From NCBI GenBank assembly GCA_017448545.1, contig JAFSLH010000013.1:16723-80722 (forward strand): a DNA stretch of 64,000 bases. Direction: 5' to 3'. Shown here in pieces: positions 46,529 through 54,672 of the stretch (position 1 is the stretch's first letter; every line of letters begins with the position of its first letter). A model generated the notes under the pieces. The model saw nothing but the letters and a program-made list of their open reading frames with translations. It was not told the origin of the DNA and searched no databases. Source of the DNA: Clostridia bacterium (GTDB taxonomy: Bacteria > Bacillota > Clostridia > Christensenellales > CAG-138). The translations under genes were made by a program, and so were the position numbers.

Positions 46529-47188
46529 TTACCGAATCGGGATCAGCGTTCCGTCGTTCCGGCGGATCGTATTTGCGGGGATTACGCCGCGCACGCACGA
46601 CGTCGGATAGACGCGGCTGTTCCGGCCGATCACAGTGCCGGGGTTCAGCACGCTGTTGCAGCCGACCTCGACAAAATCGCCGAGCATCGCGCCGACCTTT
46701 TTTCGACCGGTCTCGACCTGCTCCTTACCGTCCTTGATGACGACAAGCGTTTTGTCGCTCTTGACGTTCGAGGTAACGGAGCCCGCGCCCATGTGCGACT
46801 TGTAGCCGAGCACGGAATCGCCGACGTAATTGAAGTGCGGAACCTGCACGTTGTCGAACAGAACGGCGTTCTTCAGCTCGCAGGAATTCCCGACGACGGC
46901 GTTCTTGCCGACCAGCGCGTTGCCGCGAATGAACGCGCACTGGCGCACCTCCGCGCCGTGGTCGATGATGCAGGGACCGTGGATATACGCGGACGCGAAC
47001 ACGGTCGCATCCTTCGCGATCCAGACGTCCTCCGCCGGATGGTCGAACTCCTCCGCCGGCAGCGTTGCGCCGAGCGCCTTGATGAAATCGCCGATCTCCG
47101 CGAGCGCTTCCCACGGGTACGTTTTCCCGTCGAACAGCGCCGCCGCGCGGGTATGGTTCAAATCAAACAGATCCTGAATGGTCAGCAT
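46529..47188 (-). CDS. GlmU-like left-handed beta-helix acyltransferase
   Basis: 219 residues. A short N-terminal part (LFDLNHTRAAALFDGKTYPWEAL) precedes hexapeptide repeats (VWIAKDATVFASAYIHGPCIID, IRGNALVGKNAVVGNSCELKNAVLFDN) resembling the acetyltransferase half of GlmU. No pyrophosphorylase domain is present. It follows glmM by 17 bases in the same direction, so it probably supplies the acetylation step, or a related one, of UDP-GlcNAc synthesis. Other sugar-nucleotide acyltransferases share this fold. It ends NTIRRNDGTLIPIR. Confidence 0.82.
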   Translation of the reverse strand: MLTIQDLFDLNHTRAAALFDGKTYPWEALAEIGDFIKALGATLPAEEFDHPAEDVWIAKDATVFASAYIHGPCIIDHGAEVRQCAFIRGNALVGKNAVVGNSCELKNAVLFDNVQVPHFNYVGDSVLGYKSHMGAGSVTSNVKSDKTLVVIKDGKEQVETGRKKVGAMLGDFVEVGCNSVLNPGTVIGRNSRVYPTSCVRGVIPANTIRRNDGTLIPIR

Positions 47189-47205
47189 AGCCGTTTCCTC
47201 CCCCG

Positions 47206-48558
47206 TTACTTAACCCGAATCAGATAGCCGGCCTTGTTCATCGCTTCGATGATCGCGTCGACATGGTGTTCACAGATTTCGAACGTGTCCGCTTCGGACA
47301 TGACGCGCAGAACCGGTTCGGTGCCGCTGGCGCGCAGCAGAACGCGGCCGTTTGCGCCGAGCTCCTCCGTCGCCTGCTTCACGGCGGCCTGCACCGCCTC
47401 GGACGCGAGCGTCTCCGCCTTATCCGTGACGACGACGTTCTTCAGCACCTGCGGATACATGTGCATCGGCGCGGCCAGCGCGGACAGCGTCGTCTTTTTC
47501 TTCAGCATGACTTCCATCATCTTGATCGCGGTCAGAACGCCGTCGCCGGTGTTCGCATACTTGAGGAAGATGATGTGACCGCTCTGCTCGCCGCCGATCA
47601 GATGGCCGTTCTCGCGCATGTTCTCATACACATATTTGTCGCCGACCTTCGTCTTTTCGTAGCCGATGCCGAGTTCGTCAAGCGCCTTGTAGAGACCGAA
47701 GTTCGACATGACCGTCGTCACAACCGTGTTGTTCTTCAGCTTATCGTTCTCCTTGAGGTAGCGTGCATAGATGTACATGATGTGGTCGCCGTTGACGACG
47801 TTGCCCTTTTCATCCACGGCAAGGCAGCGGTCGGCGTCGCCGTCAAACGCGAAGCCCGCGTCAAGGTGTTCGTCCACGACGAGCTTCTGCAGTGATTCAA
47901 TATGCGTCGAACCGCAGTTCAGGTTCTCGTTCACGCCGTTCGGAGTGTTGTGAATCACAAACGTATCCGCGCCGAGCGCGTCGAAAACGCTCTTGGCGAT
48001 CTGCCAGGTACTGCCGTTTGCGCAGTCCAGACCGATCCGCTTTCCGCGGAACGACTGCGTTGCAAGCGAAATCAAAAAGCCGATGTAGCGGTTCCGGCCC
48101 GCGGCATAGTCGATCACGTGACCGATGTTCTCGCGCGTCGCATACGGCGCTTCGGGGAGCTTGCCGTCGAGATACGCCTCGACCTTCTCGATCGTCTCCT
48201 CTTCCATCTTTTCGCCGTCGCCGTTCAGAAGCTTGATGCCGTTGTCGTAATACGGGTTATGGCTTGCGGAAATCATGATGCCGCAATCGAAGTCCTCCGT
48301 CCGCACCACATACGAAACGGAAGGCGTCGTCGTTACGTGCAGCAGATAAACGTCCGCGCCCGAAGAAGCCAGACCGGCAGACAGCGCGTCTTCAAACATA
48401 TAGCTTGACAGCCGCGTATCCTTGCCGATTACAATCTGTGCTTTATGTTCCTGTCCGTAGTACCATCCCAAAAACCGACCGATCCGAAACGCATGCTCGA
48501 CCGTAAGGTTCACATTCGCTTCCCCGCGGAAACCGTCCGTTCCAAAGTATTTCGACAT
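47206..48558 (-). CDS. glmM: phosphoglucosamine mutase
   Basis: 450 residues. It converts glucosamine-6-phosphate to glucosamine-1-phosphate. MSKYFGTDGFRG opens the protein; the active phosphoserine loop is SASHNPYYDNGIK, the metal loop is DGDADRC, and the sugar-binding loop is GGEQSGH. The phosphate loop RASGTEP lies near the end. ATG 48558 follows TTGGAGG. It is linked to the GlmU-like gene and, through metabolism, to nagA. Confidence 0.95.
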   Translation of the reverse strand: MSKYFGTDGFRGEANVNLTVEHAFRIGRFLGWYYGQEHKAQIVIGKDTRLSSYMFEDALSAGLASSGADVYLLHVTTTPSVSYVVRTEDFDCGIMISASHNPYYDNGIKLLNGDGEKMEEETIEKVEAYLDGKLPEAPYATRENIGHVIDYAAGRNRYIGFLISLATQSFRGKRIGLDCANGSTWQIAKSVFDALGADTFVIHNTPNGVNENLNCGSTHIESLQKLVVDEHLDAGFAFDGDADRCLAVDEKGNVVNGDHIMYIYARYLKENDKLKNNTVVTTVMSNFGLYKALDELGIGYEKTKVGDKYVYENMRENGHLIGGEQSGHIIFLKYANTGDGVLTAIKMMEVMLKKKTTLSALAAPMHMYPQVLKNVVVTDKAETLASEAVQAAVKQATEELGANGRVLLRASGTEPVLRVMSEADTFEICEHHVDAIIEAMNKAGYLIRVK

Positions 48559-48630
48559 AGTATCCTCCAAAATGTGTTCGATTGATGTATCCAATGATGC
48601 AGCTCGAAGCGCATATCTCCACGTTTGTAT

Positions 48631-48659
48631 ATTTTATCATGTTCGTTTTTTTGTGTCAA
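48631..48659 (-). promoter_or_regulatory. promoter of glmM
   Basis: On the minus strand TTGACA (48654-48659), 17 bases, TAAAAT (48631-48636). Confidence 0.78.
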
Positions 48660-48819
48660 CCGTCCGCTTTTCGCCTGCAATATGATTTTTGCATACCGTC
48701 TTTCCGATACAGTATAGCTCCGTCGGTTCGGCAAAATTCCACGATTTACGGTATTTCCCCTTGTTTTTTACCACAATATCTTGTAAAATGGGAACAGAGA
48801 AACCTGGGAGGAAGATTCT

Positions 48820-50028
48820 ATGCGTCTCTATGCGTCGGAAGAACGGCACGCGGTCGGCGGGCCCGGCACTTTTCTGCTCGGAACGGCGGAGTCGCTTGCC
48901 GACACGCTGCGAAAGGAATACGGCGGCAGCGTTCGTCTGATCTATCTCGACCCGCCGTTTCGGACCGGGGAATCGTTCTCCATGCGCATCGGGCGCGGCA
49001 AAAGCGCCGTTTCGGTGCAGCTCTATGAGGATAAACTGTCGGACGACGCCTACGTCGAATGGATGCGCGGAATCCTTTCCCTGTGCCACGATCTGCTCGA
49101 CAGCCGGGGGTCGCTGTACCTGCATCTCGATTACCGGATGTCGGCGCGGATGCGGATCGTGCTGGACGAAATCTTCGGCGCGGCAAATTTCATGAACGAG
49201 ATCGTCTGGACCTACAAATCCGGCGGCCGCAGCAAGCGGTATTTCCCGCGCAAGCACGACACGATCCTGTTTTACCGCAAATCGCGCAGCGTGCTGTTCA
49301 ACATCGCCGCCGTCGGCATCCCGCGCGGTGCGGAACGCCGCAACCACATGAAGCGGTTTATCGACGAGGACGGCCGCATCGGCTTCTCGATCCGTTCGAA
49401 CGGAAAGCTGTATAAGTATTATGAAGATTCGCTGATCTACCCGTCGGACGTCTGGAACGACATCGAGCATCTGCAGCAAAAGGATCGCGAGCGCACCGGC
49501 TACGCGACGCAGAAGCCCGAAGCGCTGCTTCGCCGCATCATCGGCGCGTCCAGCGAGGAAGGCGATCTCGTGCTCGACCTGTTTTCCGGCAGCGGCACGA
49601 CCGCTGCGGTCGCCGCAAAGATGGGCCGCCGGTTCGTCGCAGTGGACAGCTCCCCCGTCGCGGCATACATTCTCCGCAAGCGCCTGCTTTCGATCTCCGG
49701 CGCGCCGGACCTTTTCAAAAACGTTCCGCACGAACTGGCGCTGCGGTTCCCCGCGGACAACGCCCGCTGCAGCATCGCCTGCGACGTCGGCTCGAAGGGC
49801 AGCGTACGATATGTAACGGTTTCGAGCGCGACGTTTGCCGACGATCCCGCCCCGATTGTATACGCCGCAACCGGTCGGATGCAGGGGCAGACGTTCCTTG
49901 CCCAGCATACGAACTGCGCGCCGAAGTTCCCGCTGAAGCTTCCGCTTCCGACCGAGGACGTCCCGGTGCTGGAGCTTGCCGACGCGCGCGGCAGAACCGC
50001 CTTCTTCGCGCTCTCCGAAGCGGAATAA
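48820..50028 (+). CDS. solo site-specific DNA methyltransferase (beta-class, adenine or N4-cytosine)
   Basis: 402 residues. Catalytic motif IV is DPPF (in IYLDPPFRTGE, about residue 45) and comes before the AdoMet motif I (VLDLFSGSGTTAAVA, about residue 250), the beta-class order. ATQKPEALLRRII precedes motif I as in Mod-type enzymes. No endonuclease gene is adjacent, so it looks like an orphan methylase. The C-terminal 110 residues are unusual and might form a DNA-contacting tail. It is divergent from glmM. Confidence 0.87.
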   Translation: MRLYASEERHAVGGPGTFLLGTAESLADTLRKEYGGSVRLIYLDPPFRTGESFSMRIGRGKSAVSVQLYEDKLSDDAYVEWMRGILSLCHDLLDSRGSLYLHLDYRMSARMRIVLDEIFGAANFMNEIVWTYKSGGRSKRYFPRKHDTILFYRKSRSVLFNIAAVGIPRGAERRNHMKRFIDEDGRIGFSIRSNGKLYKYYEDSLIYPSDVWNDIEHLQQKDRERTGYATQKPEALLRRIIGASSEEGDLVLDLFSGSGTTAAVAAKMGRRFVAVDSSPVAAYILRKRLLSISGAPDLFKNVPHELALRFPADNARCSIACDVGSKGSVRYVTVSSATFADDPAPIVYAATGRMQGQTFLAQHTNCAPKFPLKLPLPTEDVPVLELADARGRTAFFALSEAE

Positions 50029-50050
50029 GGCCGTCCAAACGAATATGAAA

Positions 50051-50087
50051 GAATGCTGCATTTCCGGTCGGATGCAGCATTCCCTTT
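50051..50087. terminator. bidirectional terminator between methylase and tfoX-like gene
   Basis: GAATGCTGCA (50051-50060) pairs with TGCAGCATTC (50073-50082); CTTTTTC follows on plus and TTTC on minus. Confidence 0.8.
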
Positions 50088-50102
50088 TTCTGTTTTTCCT
50101 TG

Positions 50103-50417
50103 TTACCGCTTTTTCTTCGGCGCGGGGAGCTCGGGAAGCATCGCGTCCAGCAACGTTTCCAAAAACGCGCGGTTCTCCACGTTCTCGACAAGCAGCATTT
50201 CCTTCCCGCCCTCGTAGGGAAGTTCCGTCCTTGCGTCCGGCATCAGCGCGGCGGCGGCTTTCGTCGGCTTCACCAAAAACCGGTCGTCATAGATGCCCCC
50301 GATGACCTTTCCCTGCACATACAGGATGTATTCCCCCATCATCGGGCGGTACGTCACGCCGTCCGCACCGGACAGCTGCTCCAAAATGTACTCCAGATAT
50401 GCTTTTTCCGACGCCAT
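50103..50417 (-). CDS. TfoX N-terminal domain protein
   Basis: 104 residues matching only the N-terminal TfoX/Sxy domain (YLEYILEQLSGADGVTYRPMMGEYILYVQGKVIGGIYDD, residues 8-46). Despite the name, stand-alone members in Firmicutes have no proven role in competence. Last gene of the nine-gene dnaE run; the tail APKKKR is basic. Confidence 0.85.
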   Translation of the reverse strand: MASEKAYLEYILEQLSGADGVTYRPMMGEYILYVQGKVIGGIYDDRFLVKPTKAAAALMPDARTELPYEGGKEMLLVENVENRAFLETLLDAMLPELPAPKKKR

Positions 50418-50426
50418 AGTGCTCTC

Positions 50427-51011
50427 CTATTCAGATTCTTTCAACAGCTCGGGGAATTTCGCTTTCAGAAAATAACGATACTCCGGGTGATTCGCCGCGG
50501 CGGCATACTCCGCGGGAATCGTTTTCCGATTCCATTCCCGCATCCGCTCCGGCATCTCCTCGTACCGCAGGATTGTCAACAGACCGTCCCGTTCAGCCTG
50601 CAGAATCGCTTCGTATGCGTCCGGCACGAACTCCGCGCCGATCACGTCCACCGGTGCGCTGCTGGTCGCGGCGTCCGGAATTCCGGTGGAAAAGCCCGAA
50701 TCCGCAATCGTTTCGGCGCGATAGATCCAGCCCGAAACGCCCCGATAGGTGCTTTCGAGCGCGTTCGGATAGTATTCCTCGATCCGCTGCCGCCCGTCGC
50801 GGTTGAAGCCGTACGGCCCCCACTTCTGCCACGGACCGGCATACGCAAACCCGGTCTCGCGGCAATGCCGTTCGATCGCGTTGCTCAGATATACCAGCAC
50901 GTTTTCCCGCTTTTTCGAAAAGTAAATCAGCGGCACGCCGTGGTTCGAAACCGCCGGTTTCAGCCGCGTGATTCCCGCGACCGGCGACGCATGGTAGTAC
51001 ATCCCGCTCAA
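50427..51011 (-). CDS. conserved protein of unknown function
   Basis: 194 residues. MYYHASPVAGI and NHGVPLIYFSKKRENVLVYLSNA give a conserved-looking N-terminus, followed by KWGPYGFNRDG and EEYYPNALESTYRGVSGWIY. No membrane segment. I do not recognise a named family. The start overlaps the SDR stop by four bases (ATGA), so the two are co-translated. Confidence 0.78.
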   Translation of the reverse strand: MSGMYYHASPVAGITRLKPAVSNHGVPLIYFSKKRENVLVYLSNAIERHCRETGFAYAGPWQKWGPYGFNRDGRQRIEEYYPNALESTYRGVSGWIYRAETIADSGFSTGIPDAATSSAPVDVIGAEFVPDAYEAILQAERDGLLTILRYEEMPERMREWNRKTIPAEYAAAANHPEYRYFLKAKFPELLKESE

Positions 51012-51826
51012 CCCCCTTTGCGCGATTCGGCGGGCGATTCGAGCACCTTCCGGATGATCCGGAACCGCAGCCGCTTCGGCAGCAGATCCAGCAGAATCAA
51101 AAGCGGGTTGCGATTGATCGCGTAAGCGAACCGCGGCTTTTTGCGCGACGCGATCCGCAGGAGCTTTTCGGCGATCTTCAACGCCGGAATCCGGCGTGCC
51201 TCGACGTTTTCCACGATCGCCCGGAACCGTTTCGCGTTGCAGGCGTACAGCTTTGTACGGTCGCAGAACGCGTCGAGCTGCCGCGTGGATTCGCCGAGCA
51301 TGCCGGTGTCCACCGCGCCCGCGCGCAGCACCGATACGCTGACGTCCAGCAGCTGCAGTTCCATCCGCAGCGAGTACGCATACTTGTCGAGCGCTGTTTT
51401 GGTGATTCCGTACAGTCCCGTGAACGGCAGCGGGTCACGCACCGCAAGCTCGCTCGTCACCAGGATGATCTTCGCGCCCGGTTTCAGCAGCGGCAAAAAC
51501 GTCCGGTTGATCAGAAACGCGCCGCCGACGTTGACCTGAAAAGCGCGTTCGAACAGCGCGGGCGACAGTTCCGCAAGGGAATCCAGCAGATACATCCCTG
51601 CAAGATGAATGATTGCGGTCAGCTCGTCCGTCTCGGCGCGAACCGCGTCGAACGCCGCGGCAACGTCGGCTTCGTTCGTCACGTCCGCCTGCAGCGGCAC
51701 GACGTTTTCCCGCGCTTCCCACAACGTCCTGTCCAGCGCAAACACGCGGTAGCCGCTTTCGGCAAACCGCGTCACGGTCGCTTTTCCCATCCCGCCGTTT
51801 GCGCCGGTGATCAAAACGCACTGCAT
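51008..51826 (-). CDS. short-chain dehydrogenase/reductase
   Basis: 272 residues with the classical SDR layout: nucleotide loop TGANGGMG (residues 7-14), HLAGMY in place of NNAG, catalytic Ser in TSELA and YGITK holding the Tyr and Lys (YxxxK). The basic C-terminal 60 residues (SRKKPRFAYAINRN, LPKRLRFRIIRK) suggest membrane association, as in lipid-acting SDRs. The substrate is unknown. Confidence 0.87.
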   Translation of the reverse strand: MQCVLITGANGGMGKATVTRFAESGYRVFALDRTLWEARENVVPLQADVTNEADVAAAFDAVRAETDELTAIIHLAGMYLLDSLAELSPALFERAFQVNVGGAFLINRTFLPLLKPGAKIILVTSELAVRDPLPFTGLYGITKTALDKYAYSLRMELQLLDVSVSVLRAGAVDTGMLGESTRQLDAFCDRTKLYACNAKRFRAIVENVEARRIPALKIAEKLLRIASRKKPRFAYAINRNPLLILLDLLPKRLRFRIIRKVLESPAESRKGG

Positions 51827-51883
51827 CCCTGTCCTCCTGTCTGCCTCTTTTGGGGCGGATTCCGTTTCCCGTTCCGATCCGCG

Positions 51884-53083
51884 TCAGGCGGTCTTTTTCC
51901 GATTCCGCTTTCTCCTGTGCAGAACAACGACCAGCACGATCACGGCGGCGATCAAAAGAATCAGTCCGCCGAGCGCCAGAAGCAGCAGCTGCGCCAGCTG
52001 CGCGCCGAGCACCGGGGCCTGGAACACCGTCAGCGGCTTGTCGATCAGGTCCTTGTAATACACCATTTCGGTCTCGTAGTCGTCCGGGCGGTCGGTGTGC
52101 AGCACCAACAGCCGCGCGCCGTGCTCGTCGCCTCTGCCGTAGGAATAGAAGCCGAGGCCGCAGGTGGCGACGACGTCGATCCCCTCGATCGTCGCAACAT
52201 AGTCGTTCGTATGGTCGTGCCCGAAGAACGCCGCTTTTACGCCGCAGTCCTTCCATGAATCAAACTGGCCGCCGTCGATTTTCGGCGGGCAGGGCGATTC
52301 CCCGAACTTGCCTTCCCGCACCGCGCCTTCCTTTTCCGTGTACCAATCGCTCGTCGGATTCCCGAACGTGCAGAACGCGCCCTTCTGAAACGCTTTCGCC
52401 GGCGTCACAAGCGAAAAGACCTGCGGCACCGGAATGTGCTGAAAGACGTAGGACGTCGGCCGGTTCTCCCCGTAGGACGCCACGCCGTCGCAAAACCACT
52501 GATTCTGCTCCGGCTTCACATAGTCGTAGCCGCCGATCTCCTCCTCGGCATACGTTCCGCTGTCGATGATCCACAGCAGGATCGACGGCGTATCTGCACC
52601 CATGGCGGCAATCGGCAGGCAGGTGTTTCCGACGCCCGGCAGGTCCGGGTTCTCGTTCAGGCAGCCCGGATAGCTTTGGTAGATCGCGAGCTGTTCCTCT
52701 TTGCTCAGGCAGCCCTCGTCGTCATGATTGCCGAACGCGACCGCAAACGGCAAGTTATGCTTTACGACCGGTTCGATGATCGCGCGGATCGCCGCCTCGA
52801 CCTTGTCCCGATCCGCCCCGACGAACGGGCCGTAGATCATATCCCCGAGGAACAGAACGAGATCGACGTCGGCAGCGTCCAGCTCGGCGTTCAGCAGTTC
52901 GATCGTCAGCGCCTGCGGCTTGTCCCGATCCTGCGTGTCGGCAATCAGCAGGATGTGAAAGCTTCCGTCCTCCCGGGCGCGCAGCGTCTGTCCTTCCCCC
53001 TCGTTTGCCGCAAACGCCGGACAGACCGGCAGCAGCGCAAGCAGCCCGCACAGCAGCAGGCAAAGCAACCTCTTTTTCCGCAT
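51884..53083 (-). CDS. secreted, membrane-anchored metallophosphoesterase
   Basis: 399 residues. A signal peptide ends near CPAFA. Metallophosphatase motifs are in order: LIADTQD, LFLGDMI, FGNHDDEG, then QHIP and GHDHTN for the later metal ligands. A C-terminal hydrophobic helix followed by HRRKRNRKK anchors it in the membrane with the enzyme outside. It resembles the DHH/calcineurin-like phosphatases related to Bacillus YkuE or Dcr2-like enzymes. ATG 53083 follows GGGGGAG. Confidence 0.87.
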   Translation of the reverse strand: MRKKRLLCLLLCGLLALLPVCPAFAANEGEGQTLRAREDGSFHILLIADTQDRDKPQALTIELLNAELDAADVDLVLFLGDMIYGPFVGADRDKVEAAIRAIIEPVVKHNLPFAVAFGNHDDEGCLSKEEQLAIYQSYPGCLNENPDLPGVGNTCLPIAAMGADTPSILLWIIDSGTYAEEEIGGYDYVKPEQNQWFCDGVASYGENRPTSYVFQHIPVPQVFSLVTPAKAFQKGAFCTFGNPTSDWYTEKEGAVREGKFGESPCPPKIDGGQFDSWKDCGVKAAFFGHDHTNDYVATIEGIDVVATCGLGFYSYGRGDEHGARLLVLHTDRPDDYETEMVYYKDLIDKPLTVFQAPVLGAQLAQLLLLALGGLILLIAAVIVLVVVLHRRKRNRKKTA

Positions 53084-53120
53084 GGTCTTCTCCCCCTTTT
53101 TGAATGTCCCTTCCTCTGTT

Positions 53121-53402
53121 TCAGACAAGCCGTTCGCCGCAGTATTCGCAGAAGTTCCCCGTGCCTGCCGGCGCGCCGCAATGCGAGCAGAAGTTCGGCC
53201 TTGCTTTCGGCGCGGGTTTGCCCATAATCGCGGCGACGGAATCCAGCAGCTTTTTTCTTCTCGCCTCATCCTCCGCCAGCGCCTGCTGCGCTTTCCGCTC
53301 CGCCGCGGCGCGCTCTTCCGGCGTCATTTTCGCCAGCGTTTCCTCCCAGTCTCTCTTTGCTTTTTCCAGCGCCTTTGCCAGTTCTTCCCGACTGTATTCC
53401 AT
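53121..53402 (-). CDS. small protein with C-terminal zinc ribbon
   Basis: 93 residues: a charged N-terminal helix (EELAKALEKAKRDWEETL, probable coiled coil) and a C-terminal CSHCGAPAGTGNFCEYCG zinc ribbon with two CxxC pairs. It lies 3 bases after the GNAT gene. The function is unknown. Confidence 0.82.
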   Translation of the reverse strand: MEYSREELAKALEKAKRDWEETLAKMTPEERAAAERKAQQALAEDEARRKKLLDSVAAIMGKPAPKARPNFCSHCGAPAGTGNFCEYCGERLV

Positions 53403-53405
53403 CGT

Positions 53406-54143
53406 TCACATCTCCTTTTCTATCGAATCATATTGCTCCAGCAAATCAAAGATTCCGTCTTCGGACAAAACGCCCCGCTTCAGACCGTCCGGCAGCAGAC
53501 CCGCTTCGTCGTCCGCATAGTCCTGTTTCCATTCGTCGCTGCCGTAATACGACGCAAGTGCGTCCATCCGTTCGCGCAGCCCGTCGGCGTCCGCGTTCTC
53601 CCGCAGCAGCCGTTCCGCCTCCTCCAGGATGCGCTCGTTCCGCTCAATCCGGCGAATGTGTTCGTCGTGCCCTTCGGCATTCTTGCGATACCAGAACGAC
53701 GTTTTGCGATACCCGATCGCTTCATAGAAAGCGTGCGCTTCCGTTCTGGTGATTCCGGTAGCGAGCCCGATATGCGGCGCTCCCCGCTTTGCCGCTTCCT
53801 TTTCCACCTGCAGCATCAGCTTCTTCCCGATCCCCTGCCGCCGGTACGCAGGAAGGACGCCGAGACCGTTCATTTTGATGTACCCGTTCGGGAACGGGAT
53901 CGCCAAAACCCAGACGCCGGTCACCAGCCCGACCACGGCATCGTCCGCTTCGGCAACGTAGGTAAAGCAGCGGTCGTCCTGTTCCATCGCTCTGTAGATC
54001 CGCGCCGCTTCTTCGTCGCCGACCGGAACGTCCAGCACGTCGCGCCAGATTTGCGCCGCAGCCGGATAGTCCTCTTCCCGAATCTTACGGATGCAAACCG
54101 TGACGCCCTTTTTCTCGGTTCCGTTGATGACGGTGATCTTCAT
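53406..54143 (-). CDS. GNAT-family N-acetyltransferase
   Basis: 245 residues. The GNAT core runs to about residue 160, with the acetyl-CoA loop in GVLPAYRRQGIGKKLM and FYEAIGYRKTSFWY at the end of the fold. A helical extension of about 80 charged residues follows, which is unusual for the family. ATG 54143 overlaps the Nudix stop by four bases. Confidence 0.87.
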   Translation of the reverse strand: MKITVINGTEKKGVTVCIRKIREEDYPAAAQIWRDVLDVPVGDEEAARIYRAMEQDDRCFTYVAEADDAVVGLVTGVWVLAIPFPNGYIKMNGLGVLPAYRRQGIGKKLMLQVEKEAAKRGAPHIGLATGITRTEAHAFYEAIGYRKTSFWYRKNAEGHDEHIRRIERNERILEEAERLLRENADADGLRERMDALASYYGSDEWKQDYADDEAGLLPDGLKRGVLSEDGIFDLLEQYDSIEKEM

Positions 54144-54655
54144 GTTCGTTTCCTGTCCCCTTCCTTCCCCTGCTGCAGTTCGTCGAGAAACGTTTGCATC
54201 CGTTCGGTCACCAGTTCGCTTTTCCGCATGGAAAGCAACGCACCTCTGTCCACCCACCGGTAAGCGATCGTTTCCCCCTCCTGCAGCGTGATATTGTCCT
54301 TTGGCCAATCCGTCACGCACAAAAACTCGACAAAAAACGTATCGCGGTCTCTCACGCGTCCGACTTCGGTCAGACGGTCGGAACGGATCCCCGTTTCCTC
54401 CCAAAGTTCCCGGACGGCGCAGTCCAAAGGAGTCTCGTTCCGAAGCGCAGAACCGCCGGCCGTCGCTTCCCACATCCCGCCGAACGGCTTGCGCCGATCG
54501 CGCTGCATCAAAAGATAGCTTCCGTCCGTATGCCGGACAATGACGTCGCATACCAGATGATACATGCCTGCCGGAATCGCTTCGCCCCGGATCAGCGATA
54601 CGTTCGGAATCTTCTCGAAATTCTCATTATAAGCGTCCCAGAGTTCCATATTCAT
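54140..54655 (-). CDS. Nudix hydrolase
   Basis: 171 residues. The Nudix box is complete: GG at about 66-67 through RELWEETGI (residues 83-91), holding the REx2EE metal site. VRHTDGSYLLMQRDRRKPFGGMW precedes it in the IPP-isomerase-like manner. It cleaves a nucleoside-diphosphate-linked or related substrate that cannot be named. Confidence 0.9.
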   Translation of the reverse strand: MNMELWDAYNENFEKIPNVSLIRGEAIPAGMYHLVCDVIVRHTDGSYLLMQRDRRKPFGGMWEATAGGSALRNETPLDCAVRELWEETGIRSDRLTEVGRVRDRDTFFVEFLCVTDWPKDNITLQEGETIAYRWVDRGALLSMRKSELVTERMQTFLDELQQGKEGDRKRT

Positions 54656-54672
54656 GATACCGTCCTGCTTGT

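Noticed and set aside
50103-50417. Competence regulator TfoX/Sxy
   Set aside because: Only the N-terminal domain is present, and no competence genes are nearby, so a competence role is not claimed.
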